Shown here piece by piece: positions 1 through 13,639 of a stretch of 64,000 nucleotides of DNA; within the stretch, counting starts at the first letter, position 1, and the number at the start of each line of letters is the position of its first letter. A program made the position numbers and the translations under genes. The stretch is from contig NW_025934994.1 in the NCBI RefSeq assembly GCF_000764305.2, positions 124,001 through 188,000 of the forward strand, read 5' to 3'. Under the pieces are notes generated by a model that ran no database searches, was not told the origin of the DNA, and saw only the letters and a list, made by a program, of their open reading frames with translations. The DNA is from Hyalella azteca. Its lineage: Eukaryota > Arthropoda > Malacostraca > Amphipoda > Hyalellidae.

Positions 1-699
1 TTAACTCATTTATTTTAACATACTGCACAAAAATCTTGAGGGAAAATTGCGATAAAACCGTCCCACTGTAAAGGATACGCAGAAAAATGTTTTCAACGTT
101 ATTTCGATCCAGTTAAATTAATACGCAAAGAATAATTGAAACTCATAGAGAAGCTTCTGAATCGTACTAACTACTAATACTAACTTATCATCACTTGTTC
201 GATTGGAAATTTTGATTCATTTTAATAATAATTAAAGTTCTGTATAATAATAGGATATATATTTCAGGGATAAAAATAGCATAATCATTAAGATTTGGTG
301 GTTAACGCATGCTAGTTGACTTGGTTGAAGACTTGCAAGTCTTCACTCTGAAAACTTCAATTTAACAGATTTTTTCATCCAACTTTTTTTCAATAATTTT
401 AGCGCTGATATTTATCTTTCATATAAAAATATAAAAGACAGAAATTCTGAAGTAGAGGATAATAAAAAGACATGTATGCCAATGTTTCAATTTGCTTTTA
501 AGTTGAGAGATTAAGGTGTCAGTACCAATTTTTTGAAGCATCCGACATAAGAGATTGAGAAACAAACGTGACGAAACGATATCTTAATTTTAGTATATAA
601 GTAGTTACATACATTATCGCGAAGAGAAGCAAGCAAATTGTCGATTAAAATCTAAAATGGATTTCTACTTAAGACGAGATGGAAGCAACGGCTTTGATC
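1..699. other. AT-rich stretch without recognised gene
   Basis: No long reading frame, RNA gene or clear repeat is visible in this AT-rich sequence at the left edge. Confidence 0.5.
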
Positions 700-719
700 C
701 CGTATATCTAGCCACTCAC

Positions 720-1065
720 AACATTTTGTGTTTTTACTCACTACCCTCCGTAGCACTTTGTACTTAGTCTTTTTACTCCCGTAGCACTTTGTACTTAGTC
801 TTTTTACTCCCGTAGCACTTTGTACTTAGTCTTTTTACTCCCGTAGTACTTTGTACTTTTTCTCCCGTCGTACTTTGTATTTTGTCCTTTTACTCCCGTA
901 GTACTTTGTACTTTTCATTTTGCTCCCCGTAGTACTCTATACTTCTTCTCTCTACGTTCCGTAGCACTTTGTACTTAGTCTTTTTACTCCCGTAGTACTT
1001 TGTACTTTTACTCCCGTAGTACTTTGTACTTCTTCTCTCTACCCTCCATAGTACTTTGTACTATT
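720..1065. repeat. Minisatellite, about 30-bp unit
   Basis: Tandem units built on cgtagcactttgtacttagt followed by ctttttactcc. The first copies are nearly identical. Later ones are shortened or diverged (tagtactttgtactttt). About ten units are visible, and no coding potential is seen. Confidence 0.85.
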
Positions 1066-1160
1066 GTCTACTCGTCCGGAGAGGATATTTTTTCCCTCAA
1101 TTGCCCTCGCCGGAGTTGCCCTCGCGAGTGACTCAGTCTCAAGTTTGAGATCAAAGCCAC

Positions 1161-1195
1161 TATAAGGCAGCGTCAGGGCACCTCCTGTTCATTAG
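1161..1195 (+). promoter_or_regulatory. Candidate TATA/initiator core promoter
   Basis: A TATAAGG box begins at 1161 and an arthropod-type initiator TCATT has its A at 1191, giving the expected spacing of about 30 bases. The region just upstream is less AT-rich than its surroundings. No coding exon can be tied to it; the nearest plus-strand gene begins coding at 17706. A chance match is quite possible. Confidence 0.25.
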
Positions 1196-1280
1196 CCTTG
1201 TCAGTTTAGTTGCTGTAATCTGGAAGTTTGTGAAGCTTAGTGGTCGCTTCTGCATGTGAACCCGCGATATCTGAAGTTTT

Positions 1281-1583
1281 CAAGAATTTAAAAGTAAAGA
1301 AAATAGCCAAAAAGTTCACCATTTCTTATAAGAGAAAACGTTTCGAAGTTCAGCTCCATCATCAGTTCAAAACCTGTAACACAGGTACAAACAATTAGTA
1401 GCCTAAAATTCACATTCAAATAATTCACCTAAATTTGAATATTTGAATGTAAATTTTAGGCTACTGATTGTTTGTACCTGAGTTATAGGTTTTGAACTGA
1501 CGATGTAGCTGGACTCCGAAACGCTTTCTCTTATAAGAAACGGTGAACTTTTTGGCTATTTTCTTTAGTTTTAAATTCCTGGT
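1281..1583. mobile_element. Foldback (palindromic MITE-like) element
   Basis: Two arms of about 140 bp are inverted copies of each other: 1281-1432 and 1436-1583. The left arm reads aaaatagccaaaaagttcac and continues through cttataagagaaaacgtttc; the right arm carries the reverse complements in reverse order. Mismatches are few, so the transcript or single strand would form a long hairpin. No transposase frame is present, so this is at most a nonautonomous element. Confidence 0.8.
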
Positions 1584-1669
1584 AAATTTGCGACTTGAGC
1601 AGCCAAGTGATCTTAATACTAAGGCCTCCCACACTCACCATTCCAACAAAAAGGAATTGATTTTATTAA

Positions 1670-1775
1670 TTAAAAATAATATGCGTTTAAAAATTACTTT
1701 TTAAAGACAACACTTCCAAAGAATGCAGTGTCTCCAATCTTACAAATGTACAATGAATTTCTCATTTAATTTTCA
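1670..1775. repeat. Dispersed repeat, copy 1
   Basis: About 100 bases starting aataatatgcgtttaaaaat match 30325-30425 closely, with few substitutions and the same order of blocks (tttttaaagacaacacttc, then agtgtctc, then atgtacaatgaa). Origin unknown. Confidence 0.75.
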
Positions 1776-1820
1776 AATTAAAAAATTAGTTTTTCAATTT
1801 TTTTTAATATATAAATTTTT

Positions 1821-1909
1821 NNNNNNNNNNNNNNNNNNNNNNNNNNNNNNNNNNNNNNNNNNNNNNNNNNNNNNNNNNNNNNNNNNNNNNNNNNNNNNNN
1901 NNNNNNNNN
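1821..1909. other. Assembly gap (89 N)
   Basis: An unbroken run of N. The right edge abuts the 23-bp minisatellite at 1910, so the gap probably reflects unresolved repeat copies. Confidence 0.99.
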
Positions 1910-2143
1910 ATGTCTGAGGGAAGCAGGTAGTCATGTCTGAGGGAAGCAGGTAGCCATGTCTGAGGGAAGCAGGTAGCTATGTCTGAGGGAAGCAGGTAGT
2001 CATGTCTGAGGGAAGCAGGTAGCCATGTCTGAGGGAAGCAGGTAGCTATGTCTGAGGGAAGCAGGTAGCCATGTCTGAGGGAAGCAGGTAGCCATGTCTG
2101 AGGGAAGCAGGTAGCTATGTCTGAGGGAAGCAGGTAGCCATGA
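1910..2143. repeat. 23-bp minisatellite, locus 1
   Basis: About ten near-identical units of atgtctgagggaagcaggta plus gcc, gtc or gct. The same unit occurs at 27563-27693 inside the guanylate cyclase gene. Both arrays touch an assembly defect. Confidence 0.95.
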
Positions 2144-3489
2144 GGGCGCCTGGTAACTGCAGATAACTAACACAAGTTGCAGAGCGCGTCTGGTCCTAAC
2201 TTCTCGTAATGATCTTCAGTATTTATCTCCGCCAGCATTTATTTCTGAAGAACTACGCTGTGCTTCCATCACGGCGTCCAGCACGATTTACCGTATAATG
2301 TACGACAGTACGAGCCATGATATATTTCCAGCATTTTGCTCTCATGCGCTTAATATTATTTGAATTAAGTTGTTTTTATTACCTCTGTATTTTTTATTAT
2401 GGGAATATACATTTTGTTTGAGTAACGAATCATTTAATTTTTGCGCTTAGATGCCTGATTTTTATAATTTTATAATGACCGCGTATAAACTTTAAATATT
2501 TATTTTATAATAACCGTATTTGCCTGATCACAGTAGTTATCTAGTCTAACTAGTCAAACTACTGCATCGCTGGCATCACTGTATTTGGAGTAAGTCTTGA
2601 GCACAATTTCGAATAAGTGATAATGATCGAGTGCATCAGTATATTTCAGTCGTTTTCTGCTCATCAGTGTGGCTAAGTTGGCTCGTCATGACATATTTTG
2701 GAATATATTTTAATGCATAAACTCACGTTTAATTAACGTAATGAATTTGAGAATTTACAGCATCCCCGCACGCAAATGATTATTTCATTCACGTAATGAA
2801 ACGAATTTTTAATGAATTTTCAAAGCATTTCCGCACACAATTGATTTGCCGTTTGCGTTATCAGAAGATATCCGCCATTGGCTCAAGAGCACAATATTTG
2901 ACGTGCAGCACAAGCCGCGGACTGATAAGCTCGGTGCTGCAGCTTCAGCCCGCCTCATTCATCGCATTGTCAATACTCATGCTTCTATATTGTAAAAAAA
3001 GGCAAGCTTGAATATTGGATAAAATTATCACAAGAAATATAAAATGATGTACTCATGGAAAATATGAGATTGTATTTCAAACGAATGTCAATTTTTTTCA
3101 TAATTGAGTTTTATAGCGAAGAATAAAATTTATATTTAAAAAAAATTCTTAAGTTTACGATGTTGAATGATCTTCATATCAAAAATATTGGAAAACTATA
3201 TGATGAACTATCTATAAAACACTCATTACGTCATTATCTAAAAAGCGCTTATTAAATTTCTCTCTAGTTCTCTACCCTGTCTGCACGAGCTGAGAGTTTT
3301 CATGAATTCGTTTTATTCCGTATTAATGATCCTGAGAGAGGAAAAAATCTCAACACAACACAAGAAAATACTAAAGTTTCTGAAAACTTTTTTTTGCGCT
3401 CTACTTTGTCTGTTTCCCCGATGTCAGCTGCAGGAATTGTGGCAAGGAACAGAGCTACGACATTTCTTTTGCTCTCAGTTCACGACGAG
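2144..3489. other. No recognised gene
   Basis: AT-rich sequence with only short reading frames of no recognisable similarity. Confidence 0.45.
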
Positions 3490-3780
3490 GGCCTTTACTT
3501 TCAAAAAAAGTTAAGAGGTCGTAAGTTCATCAGCCAATCACTGACAGCCTTTCAAGCAGAATCCACCAATCATAGGCAAGAAAAATGAGCGTAAGTACTT
3601 ACGTTCGCTTAGCGAGTTTTAAAAGTATGCCCCAGGGCCCATACTTTCAAAAAAAGTTAAGAGATCGTAAGTTCAACTGCCAATCATTGACAGCCTTTCA
3701 AGCAAAATCCACCAATCATAGACAAGAAAATAGAGCGTAAGTACTTACGTTTACTTAGCAAATTTTGAAAGTATGGCTCC
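3490..3780. mobile_element. Two adjacent copies of a 145-bp MITE-like element
   Basis: Copy 1 spans 3490-3634 and copy 2 spans 3635-3780. Each begins with gggcc..ta/atactttcaaaa and ends with its inverted form (ttttgaaagtatggctcc in copy 2), giving terminal inverted repeats of about 18 bp. Both contain the inner palindrome gcgtaagtacttacg. They are roughly 85-90% identical and abut directly, which suggests insertion next to, or tandem duplication of, one element. Confidence 0.8.
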
Positions 3781-5374
3781 TGAAAAATTCTGCAGAGAAT
3801 CAAGACGATGGAACGATACAATGTCATCAGCATGTCCGTCAGTCCAATCGTGCGTGCGACGAGCATTGAAATAGCATCGAGTCAACAATTTTTTAAACTG
3901 AGTTGGTGTTATAAGCAAAAATAATTATTTATTATGATTCTTTCTTGTGTAGATGTTTCAAAATTTTATTCAATTTAAATTTAATGTTTGCTGATGAGCT
4001 CGGAAAATCAATCTACGTGATAACTAACGTGGAAGAGCGCTACAAGAAAGTAACAATAATAATACAAAATAAAGACCGAAGCGCGATCGTGACGTTTCTA
4101 GATAATTAATGAGAAGATGAACCAATACTTGAGATATCTTTATTAACACAAATAATTTGAATTTTCTTCCCTTCCACCTTGCCGTTATACTCGTTATGAA
4201 AGACTTCAGAGCTGAGCGGTTTTTACTATTTATTTGAAGTTTGCCAGCGTAGCTTGCATTATTTGAGAAAAATAAATGCTTAAAGCTCTGCGTGCTGCAT
4301 ATCGCTATTTTATATCGAATAATTCTCAAATGGCTTAAATTTTAGAATGATTCGTAAACTTTAAATTTTTCTTTATATTGAAACAAGCATACAGTTGAAT
4401 ATTCGCAATTTTCGTGTAGCAAATTCAAATGTTTATGATAATATTATTAGTGTTTAGAAATATTATAATAATAGCACCCTATTTTTCACCGCATATATGA
4501 ATACTTTTTACATTTATGGCGTGTTAGCCATAAATGTAAAATTGTCAGCAGTCGCTTTTGTTTTCTATTAAATAATAACTCAATCTCAAGCGGACGTTTT
4601 TAGGCAAAGAAATAGTTTTTAAAATTCAATGCAGAATCAGTTTTCCAAGATCAAAAGCGATTGCGTGGAATGTGAGTCGCAAATTAAATTTTAAATTCAT
4701 TAGTTTAGCTCGCGGCTCGGATGTAATCAAATCAAAGGGGACTTCACCTTGATATTAGATGGAATGTTATTTCTTTTACTGAATATCACCAGGACTTAAA
4801 TGTACAACTTGCTGCTTCATTTTTAATCAGGTCATGATCAGCAACCTACTTAATTAATATGACCAGCAGAACATGACCAGCAACCTAAATAGTTAATTTT
4901 TGAAACTTTTTGAGCCTAATTTCATTATTTGAAAGCCTTGAAGGTGAATCTTGCAAGCAAAAAGATCTTGACCTTGCAAAATCTTTCATTTTTTCATATC
5001 CTAAATAGGGAAATCGATGCTGGGTGATGCATTTCAGCAAAAAACGCTGCTGCTTTTTGCTCCGAACCTTTAATGCGTTCACGTCAAGTTGGACGCTCGG
5101 CGACTTATCTGCAAAACATGATCTCTGAATGCACGTACAAAAACAAACCTTCACTTAAACTCGTGCCGAAAAGTTTCAATGAGCTTTGAAAAAAGTAAAT
5201 TTTAAAAATTATGCTCACTTGCTTATGAAAGAACAATGAAATTATAAAGTTGAGTTGAGGTGGGCTTTATAAAAAAGAAATTGTAAATGTATGCTCATTC
5301 ATACGACATTTGCATGCAAATCCATTCATTCTGGGTCATTCAAATAACCACGGGTGCGATTCAACATCCAATGA
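3781..5374. other. No recognised gene
   Basis: AT-rich sequence. Apart from the hairpin at 4506-4541 nothing supported is seen. Confidence 0.45.
4506..4541. repeat. Perfect 15-bp hairpin
   Basis: ttttacatttatggc, a 6-base loop gtgtta, then gccataaatgtaaaa. The arms are perfectly complementary. Function unknown. Confidence 0.9.
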
Positions 5375-5474
5375 TCTCAACATCCGATGATCAAAACATC
5401 CGATGATCTAAACATCTGATGATCTCAACATCTGATGATCTCAATATCCGATGATCTCAACATCTGATGATCTC
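5375..5474. repeat. 16-bp minisatellite
   Basis: About six units of catccgatgatctcaa with small changes (catctgatgatctcaa). The array ends at a single undetermined base at 5475. Confidence 0.85.
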
Positions 5475-5475
5475 N

Positions 5476-8400
5476 AATTTAGAGTCGCCCCAGCTTCTGG
5501 TAATCCAAATCAGAAGCTGGCGCGTCTGTAAATTTTCACTGGGATGTAAAACAAGAATTTGTTACGAGACTTTGCGCTTCATCGGCCGCGACGACGCGTG
5601 CTCAATCACAATATCCTGAGGACGCTCCACTGGAGTGGCCTTCACAGTTCATGTCTTACTCTGGAACATCTATTTTTTGATGCTCTCCTGTGAGAAGATC
5701 TTGGGTATAAAGTCGGGGAATTGATTTGACGCAAAAGTTTGGTTATAGTTTCTCAGAAAATCTTAATTGAATTTGGTTACAATCCATTTCAATATACTGT
5801 ACATTGCATGTCTAAATATAAAACTAAGATATACGGTCTCGATCCATGCTGTGAGCGTCACGGCCGTTCAAAAGGTTTCCTTTCTATAGTATTTTATTTA
5901 AATTTAAAGTCTCTAGTCTTTTTTTTTTCATGGAGCTCAAATAAATAATACATTTATTTTATTGTATTTTTCCAGTCGCCAGCATAAAAATCTTGCATAA
6001 TAGAAATCTTGAAATTAGCTTGGCATGCATTTCATATTTCTTACTATACTGTATACTTACTTTACTTTGCAATATATTAGGCGCCAACATTTCCACGATG
6101 CGAACACTTAATGATTTGCTTTTAAAATACATTCAACTACAGTTATTTAATTGTAAAAAGTTTGTCCAGGTATTTCTGAATGCCCGATTTAATTATACAG
6201 CGCTAGACTACAAAACGATTGGTCGTGGTCATGCAGGACGTCCAAAGCGTGAATGAACCTCTGCGCAAATAGAGCCTGACAGCTGTAATTCATTTATGAG
6301 TTTATAGAGAATAGATTTAATAGCTTAATAGCTTTGTCATCGCAATTTCGATTTTTTGTCTAATTTAATCATAGTTGTTGGATAAAATTTCGCTCATGCC
6401 GCCATAAAATTGCTTCGATATTGCTCGCCATATTGAAGCTGCTGTCCTTCATTAGCGTTGCATCCGATGGAATTAACTTGCACTGCAAAATTTTTGTTGA
6501 ATTTGAAAATAAACAGTCGCTTTATAATAACAGTTAACAATTTTTCTTCATTTAGTAAATAAATTTCCCTTTCAGTCATATACTTTCAACGTGAATAAGC
6601 ACCCAGACGTTATTTCATGCGCATTTGTTTCCTAGCCTAAATTTCATTCAGTTTCCGTTTTAATTTTACCGTTCACAGCGCTTAATATTGCCGTCATTTC
6701 CCATTTCAGGCAAAATAAAGATCATGAGGTCACTGGGTACATGCACCAGCTGTGAACCCGGTAATCCACGTCCGCTTCATCACTTCAGCACGCGGTTCTC
6801 CCGAGACTTTAGGACTCTATGAAGGTCTCATCTTGCGGCCAAGATATCGGGTTCTCGCGGTCTTTCCTTCTCATGCAGTCTTAATGGCCGCTGTTTTCCA
6901 AAGAATTGAAGCGCTCTATTCTTGCCTTGAAAGGCGACACATAACACACGATACCCTGGATGACGCAGAGAAATTTTAAACCTGGGATATTTTTAGGATT
7001 TGTAAATCTCGGGCGCTCTAAACTAAGAAAAAACTGTTAATAATTATGGCTGGTTAAGCTCGAAGTCAGTTAGCTATTTGATAGGTGCTTTTGGACGGCA
7101 CTTGACTGCTACATTTTCTCTGTAGTCGATATTTACTACAACAATTTGAAGTGTGATTGCGCGCCAGAATCATGAATATCACTCTTAAAATCTTTGCCAA
7201 GGCATCTTAAAATCTTTGATAAGGCATTGAAATCAGCGGATGAAATGAAATACAAAATAAAAAATCATAATAAAAATATCCTTCATTATAGAGTTCAACT
7301 TGAAGCAAAAATTTATCGTATTGTGTGAATAATTATTAATTTAATATAATTTTACTTGCAATTAAAAGCTCACTCATTTTATGTTTTCAATAATATTGTA
7401 TTTTACTATTATTTTTGCTCTTTTTAAATTAATCGTTGTTATATCGAGCGCAACAAAGCTCATCACAAAGAAGACCTAGCAATGACTTGAGTGTTTAATC
7501 ATAGAATATGTAATCACAGTAAATTAAATTACTGTACTTTTAATGCCAGTTCTCCCTAAGGGAGTGGAATTGTGCTGATATACTGAGTCATTTCGCTCCC
7601 AAGCTTAAAAAGTCTAGGAATGGTCGGCATGGGGAGATGGCTCGGTCATAACAAGCTTATCTAGGAGAGCGGCTAAAAAGCTCCAGCATAACTTAGGTTA
7701 AACCTGTCAGAAAAGCCCGGAGTCAAGGCAAAAAATATGGTGGCTGGTCCGTAAATTCCTTCTAACAAAACCAAGGTCGTAAACTTCGCATGTTGAATAG
7801 GACAAAAAATTCGTAAACGGTCGATTTGTACCACGTGTTTATTTCCTATGAAGGTAATACATTAGTACTGTTAAACCAGTGGTAGGTATTTAAACGAATT
7901 TAAGGAAGTCTATCAAAATTTATTTGTTAATTGCCTCTGGCAATGTCCATACTAAAATTTATGGTAGCCGTTTTTGCTAATGCGTTGCTTCACTATGGTT
8001 CTTTTAAATCGAATAAAATTCCATACTCTGAGTACTGCCAATGCTTTCTTTTTACAGCGATCTTGAGCAACGTTAAATTATAGTTTACTTTTTAGTTGGT
8101 CGATGAATCTAATCTGGATGCGGTCACATGCGACAATAATATTGATGAAAATCTTATACATAATTTTGAAGCATAATTTTAGGAGGAATAATGTGACTCG
8201 CGATTAGGAGAGAATACCTTGGAATGTTTGCTTATAGCACATGGTACGTGAGAGAAAGATTATGTACAACCGTGTACAGAATAGTCGTTTTCAAAATTCC
8301 TCAATCAGACGAAGACAATGGTAGAATAAAAATTCTTTATAAAACAAACAAGGCCATATCTTGTGCAAGGCTGGCTGAGGAAGGCCAAAATCCCGAAACT

Positions 8401-11400
8401 TTAAAATTCGCATAAAATATTGAATTTACTTGAGAAAAGTGGTTGTAAACAAAGCCAGGATGTTGACCGGCAGAGCCGTGGCGTTTAAATTCGGGTCGTT
8501 GAGAGCGCACAAACACAGGTTTATTAGGCGTTCATTGCGGATTATTTTATAATTTGAATGTATGTTTGCAGTCTTTTTGTTGGTTCAGACGAGGTAAGGT
8601 TGGATTTAAAGAGGTCTAACCCAGTTCTGTCCAAGGTTATTATTTAAAGTTTTTTGAAGCTAATTTAAAGTACCTTAACGCAACTCATATGGCCGAGTGT
8701 TAACAAATTTCATGAAGTCTATAAAAATTTATTTATAAATTTATCAATTGATTAATTGTAATTATATTGTGCAACAATTTATAAATACAAAAATTTAAAT
8801 TTGTTAAATTTTTTGTAGCACACGCTCGGCGTTGTTCCTCATTAAAACTTGATTTTTACAATCCATTTTGTTTCACTTTAGATACCGCTATACTTTTTTT
8901 TATTTTACTTTGAATTCCTTTTTCAATTCGAATATGACGTTGTAATTTCATTGGAGAAAAATTATCGCGACTCTAAAAAAATGATTTCATTTTATCCATT
9001 AATACGAACAGGAAAAATTATTGCACCAAATTGCATGAGCATTTTATTTGTTTTATGCTCTGAATTTATGTGAGCAAAACTTTAATATCAGTTCTTTTTA
9101 TCGCTAAATTGAGAAGCCAAATCTAATGAAACCAGAAATTTACTTTTCTCTTTTGTGATGTAAAAAAATTCGACAGTAATATAATGTAAGCTATTGTCCT
9201 TTTGTTCGATTCCGCTATGTTTAGCAAGAAATTGCAATAAAAAATGTGAGAATCGCTTTTAGATTGTTGATGGATTGTATTGCTAAAATATGTTGTGAAT
9301 AATTTAACAATTAAACTCGCTAAAATTCCTCCAGAATTTTTATCCTGGAATATTTTGTGGATGAAAATAGAAATAATGACGCATGTCACTTATTGTCCTC
9401 GCGCTCCCCTTGTTCTAAAAAGCACAAAACCTAATTTCATTTTTCGTTCAAAGAGAAGCGATTTTTTTAATGTACACTATGAATGGAATTAATTATGTCC
9501 ATATATTGTTAGCGGAAGCTTGGAAAATTTCACTAGTGAGAAATACATGGGAGGGTGCGAAATGATCATTTGATTTGAATGATTAGATTTATTTTAAAAT
9601 GATTTTGATTTATCGATTTATAGGATAAACTAATTTTGGGAAAATTCTTATTATGCGACCAGAAATCTCATATTGAATGAAGCTATAAAATAGATAAATG
9701 ATTAAATTGTTTAATACTTCCCCAGAAAAGTAAAGCATGACTCATTTGTCTTTAATTAATCGCTCTCCTATAAATTCATGTTTTCATATTAAGCAGCAAA
9801 ATTAGGCTGCTAGGAAGTTTAATCCATAATAAAAAATATTTTATTATCCCGCCAACACAGCGCCGCTAATGAGACTTGATTAACGAATACTTTTCCCTGC
9901 TTATCTTAAAAAAATCAGGATTTAATATATATATATATATAAAATAATATAATATTGTATTATTTCGTGGTTCCACAAAGCTTGACAAAAATATGAGAAC
10001 AATTCAAGTCACTGGTGAATAATTCAATAGTTTGTAATTGGTGTATAAAGTATATCAGGTATAATGGATCTATTCGATGCTGGCGCAAGTTTAGTTTTCA
10101 TCGTTATCACTAATTAATTTCTCTTTAAAAATGAATTTGAAGTCTCTAACTTTACAGTTCGGATCCTCACGGTTGTCCAGCTTTGATGTTCTAAGATCGT
10201 TCTTGGATATCTTTTTTAGAGATCTTTTTTTCAAGCTGCATCTAGTGGCCTAAATTCAGATTCAGTTTGTCTTGTGTCACTCGTAACGAGATTAGCATCC
10301 TATTAGCCATTTGTTAGAGTGTTAAATTTGTTAGAAATGCGGAAAATTTTCAAGAAATGGCTGATGACTGCAACGTCGCTAAGGCTAATTAAGGAAGGAT
10401 TGAGAAGAATTTCTGAAAAGGAATTTGTTCCCAGAAATTCTAGTTAAGATGTAGAAATGCTCGAAAACAGATACAGATTTTTGTGTCGTTCCTAAAAATT
10501 TTTTATTATGAGTTACGCAAAAAGTTGTTTTTCAGCATTATATAAATACGTAATATTACTGCATTTTCAGGTCACGCCCGACGTGATTCAGTGAACTCGG
10601 CCATGTTTATTTACCCGTATTCGCAATGGTTAAGATGATAAATATTTATTTTTCGACACATTTATATTACGAAATGTAAGTTAAGAACACCAGTCATATC
10701 TCTGCTTCTCACGTATCGAGACGATGAAACGTGAGGTTTCCACCAGCTAGTTAAGGCTGGTGACTTTGGAACCTGGCGACTATCGAATCAGCGTCTATGA
10801 ATGGCCCTTGTGAATTTGTGGACCCAACGCTACCAAACACGATTGATTCCCAGGCAATACCACATCTGTGTATTTGTAGGAGGATGAACGTGGCTGTTGC
10901 GGTGCCATAACCTAATTTCTCACCGCATTCTGAGCACTGGCAGAGGCCTTTACTGGAGATATCTTGTGGGACTCTCAGGATACTCCAAATTCATATGCCT
11001 GTCTAGACACGCCACGCTCAGCCATTCTTTATTTTATTAAAAATAAATTAATAAATGAGTGTAGGACATGTATAATATTATTAGCATGTCGGACAGCGAT
11101 CATCAGTGGTTTTTCTTTAAAATCTAACACACCCTTTAACGCTTTCCGAGTGAGGGTTTAGGATTCATTCCGAGAAAATTAAAACGATCTTTTATTTGCT
11201 ATATATGGAACGTAATCTCATCGACTAATATCTTAATTAACCGTCATCATAAATTGTCTAATCTTCTAACGTAATTACAAACGATGGCATAAAAAAGATA
11301 AGTCGGACTGATGCACTAAAAAGTAATTGAGTTTCAATAGAGAATTATTGGACCCTGTAGAGTTCAATCGAACTTCAATATAGCCAGGCAATATCGAGCG

Positions 11401-12443
11401 TCCGAGTGATGAGATAGGCTGGCTCAATCGTGGCCAGTAATGCGATGTGAACTCAACTGGACGACAGCTCTTCCCTCGTATTACTTATTAAGCTATCAAG
11501 GCAGAGGCCGCTACGCAAACTGCTGCATGACATGTCACAATTTCAAGTAGAATTGATCTTGAAATTTTACACTGGAATTATAATCAGCAGTTTTTTATTT
11601 TCTAATTATTTTTAATACTTTATTATTATTTTTTTCAGTTTTTTTACATTTTTTAGAAATTTTTTGAACACAAATGACGTAAAGGAAACATTTTAAATAA
11701 TTCAATTTTAATTGGTTCAAAATTTCAATGGTTGAATGAGTGATCAAATTTTTTTTTTGTACCTGGATCACCCTTCAGTGAAAAAACATGACTGAATTGA
11801 AATGAAACATGTCTCATGGAAATAATTCTTGAGATTTAAGCAAAGGAAAATTATCTTACAACGAAACCATTTTATTCACAGCGATGAAATATTTTGTCTA
11901 TAAACTTTAGATATTGTCCATGAAATATGGTAAGTCTGTTTCAATTTACATCAAAAATGTCGACATTAAAAATAACATTGTTAAACGTTAATTGTTTTAG
12001 ACAATTATTATATTTACACAATTTATCCTTCATCTTAAGGCTGTTAGCTGACAAGGAAACCTGGTGCATTCCAAAAGCTGATCTGTGTAAAAGGCTTCAA
12101 TTGAAGGCGCTCATAAACGACCTGAATTTGAATTCACTCTGCGGTAAAATTCAAGCACGTGCAGGTCTAACAATTGGGTGGGTGATTTATTTCGACGCAT
12201 AACGATCCCTATCATTTTTTACATTTGGACCAAAATCTAGAAAAGAATCAGAACAATTTGGTACCTAATGTTTTTTAGTGGGATAAACAGCACAGGAGGT
12301 AAATTACAATATGTAATTATAGATCGAAGATATTGCTGCCTTGTACAAAGTTTGCCCTCACGTCCCGGAAGAGATCTCTTTCTGTTATTTGGTATAAAGT
12401 AATGTGAACACTCGTGTTTGCTTGTTTACTTGCTGCAGTGCTT
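5476..12443. other. Gene-poor stretch
   Basis: Seven kilobases with no exon I can recognise on either strand. A (TA)n microsatellite lies at about 9924-9941. A less AT-rich patch at about 6740-6970 has a 75-codon frame without recognisable similarity. Confidence 0.45.
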
Positions 12444-12520
12444 GGTCATCAGCCCGCTGATTGGCTGTCATGTGATACACGTGCCGCGCCCTTATTGGCT
12501 CAGCGCTCGCTGCTGCTGAT
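12444..12520. promoter_or_regulatory. Candidate regulatory patch with paired CCAAT boxes
   Basis: Two ATTGGCT elements (inverted CCAAT) lie at 12460-12466 and 12494-12500, 34 bases apart. This is close to the spacing seen for paired NF-Y sites. A CACGTG E-box and a gccgcgcc run lie between them. The patch is GC-richer than the surrounding DNA. No downstream exon could be assigned. Confidence 0.3.
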
Positions 12521-13639
12521 GGATGGACACTACGTAACTTTGACTCAAATATTCTGTGGATATAATGTGTATAACTCGAGAAAATTATGTCTCATTCTCT
12601 TCAAGTTTATGTTTAAATTGAGAAAATTAACTCGTGTTTGAATAAGGTTTGTCCTCAAATCTATGTAAGTTCCCCCAAATGGTTAAAAATGTTCTATGTA
12701 CCGTAAGTGTTTCGATAGACCAATGTGGTGGAAGACAATTTTTCCGAATTTCAGACAGACGAACAGATTTCCATTTTACGAAAGTATCAACCACACATAG
12801 AATCTTTGAAATACGATAAACTCGCGGTAACAACATGAATTTTTGGCGACAGAGATTTAATAAATAGCCAAAGTTACAGATGACCAAAAAATAATGTGGC
12901 GCGATGTTTTTTTTTTTTAATCTGATTGTGTGACCGCACTCCATCTGAGGTAAGGTTGCTTATACTTCAGGTGCTCAGCCAAGCCATTAATTAGATCTTC
13001 TCATTCTCAACAGGCAATTTGCATGCAGAGAAAATATGCTGTGTCGGGCAAATGGTTCTAATGTTCAATGATGGGGGAAAGATGAAAATTCACGGTTTAA
13101 ATTATGTGTTTGTGAGCATGGAAACGTTCTTTCGATTACGTGAGTCAAATACTGAAATGAATAAATGAACTTTCTATTGTTTTAGACGGAGGAGAGAAAT
13201 AGGAAATTCTTTCTGGGTTATGTGAGGTTGTGAAGAAATTGTTTCAACAGATCAAGGGGAAAAAATGACGAGTTTAGGGCTCTGTAGATACCACGGCGCA
13301 AGCCATATGAAACCATAAAATAATCTTAGTATTTCAAGGTTGTAAATGAAATGACGAGCTTAGTTGGGTGTAAATTTTTTTATAGACAACGTGAAAATAG
13401 GCCCGGAAAGCGTATTGAAACCCAAACCCACATTCGGCTTTAAATTGTGAGCGTCCGATTGGTGTCCGGATTTCTAATAAAAATTCCAAGAAAAAGCACC
13501 AGGGCAGCGCAAATGATGACAACGCTCTGAGAGCAGTCAGAGGCAGATTTTCTCTTTTATGGGTGAAGTCCAGCGGTGATTTGGAGAAGACGGATGGTGA
13601 TGTAGCGATGAAGTACCGGGACGGATGACAGCTGCGCCT

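Noticed and set aside
6709..6979. GC-richer 75-codon frame preceded by an acceptor-like cccatttcag
   Set aside because: No similarity recognised, no partner exon, and a single short frame is not enough support.
7560..7810. Sequence with an rRNA-like look (cggctaaaaagctccagc region)
   Set aside because: I could not match any conserved rRNA or tRNA core to it.
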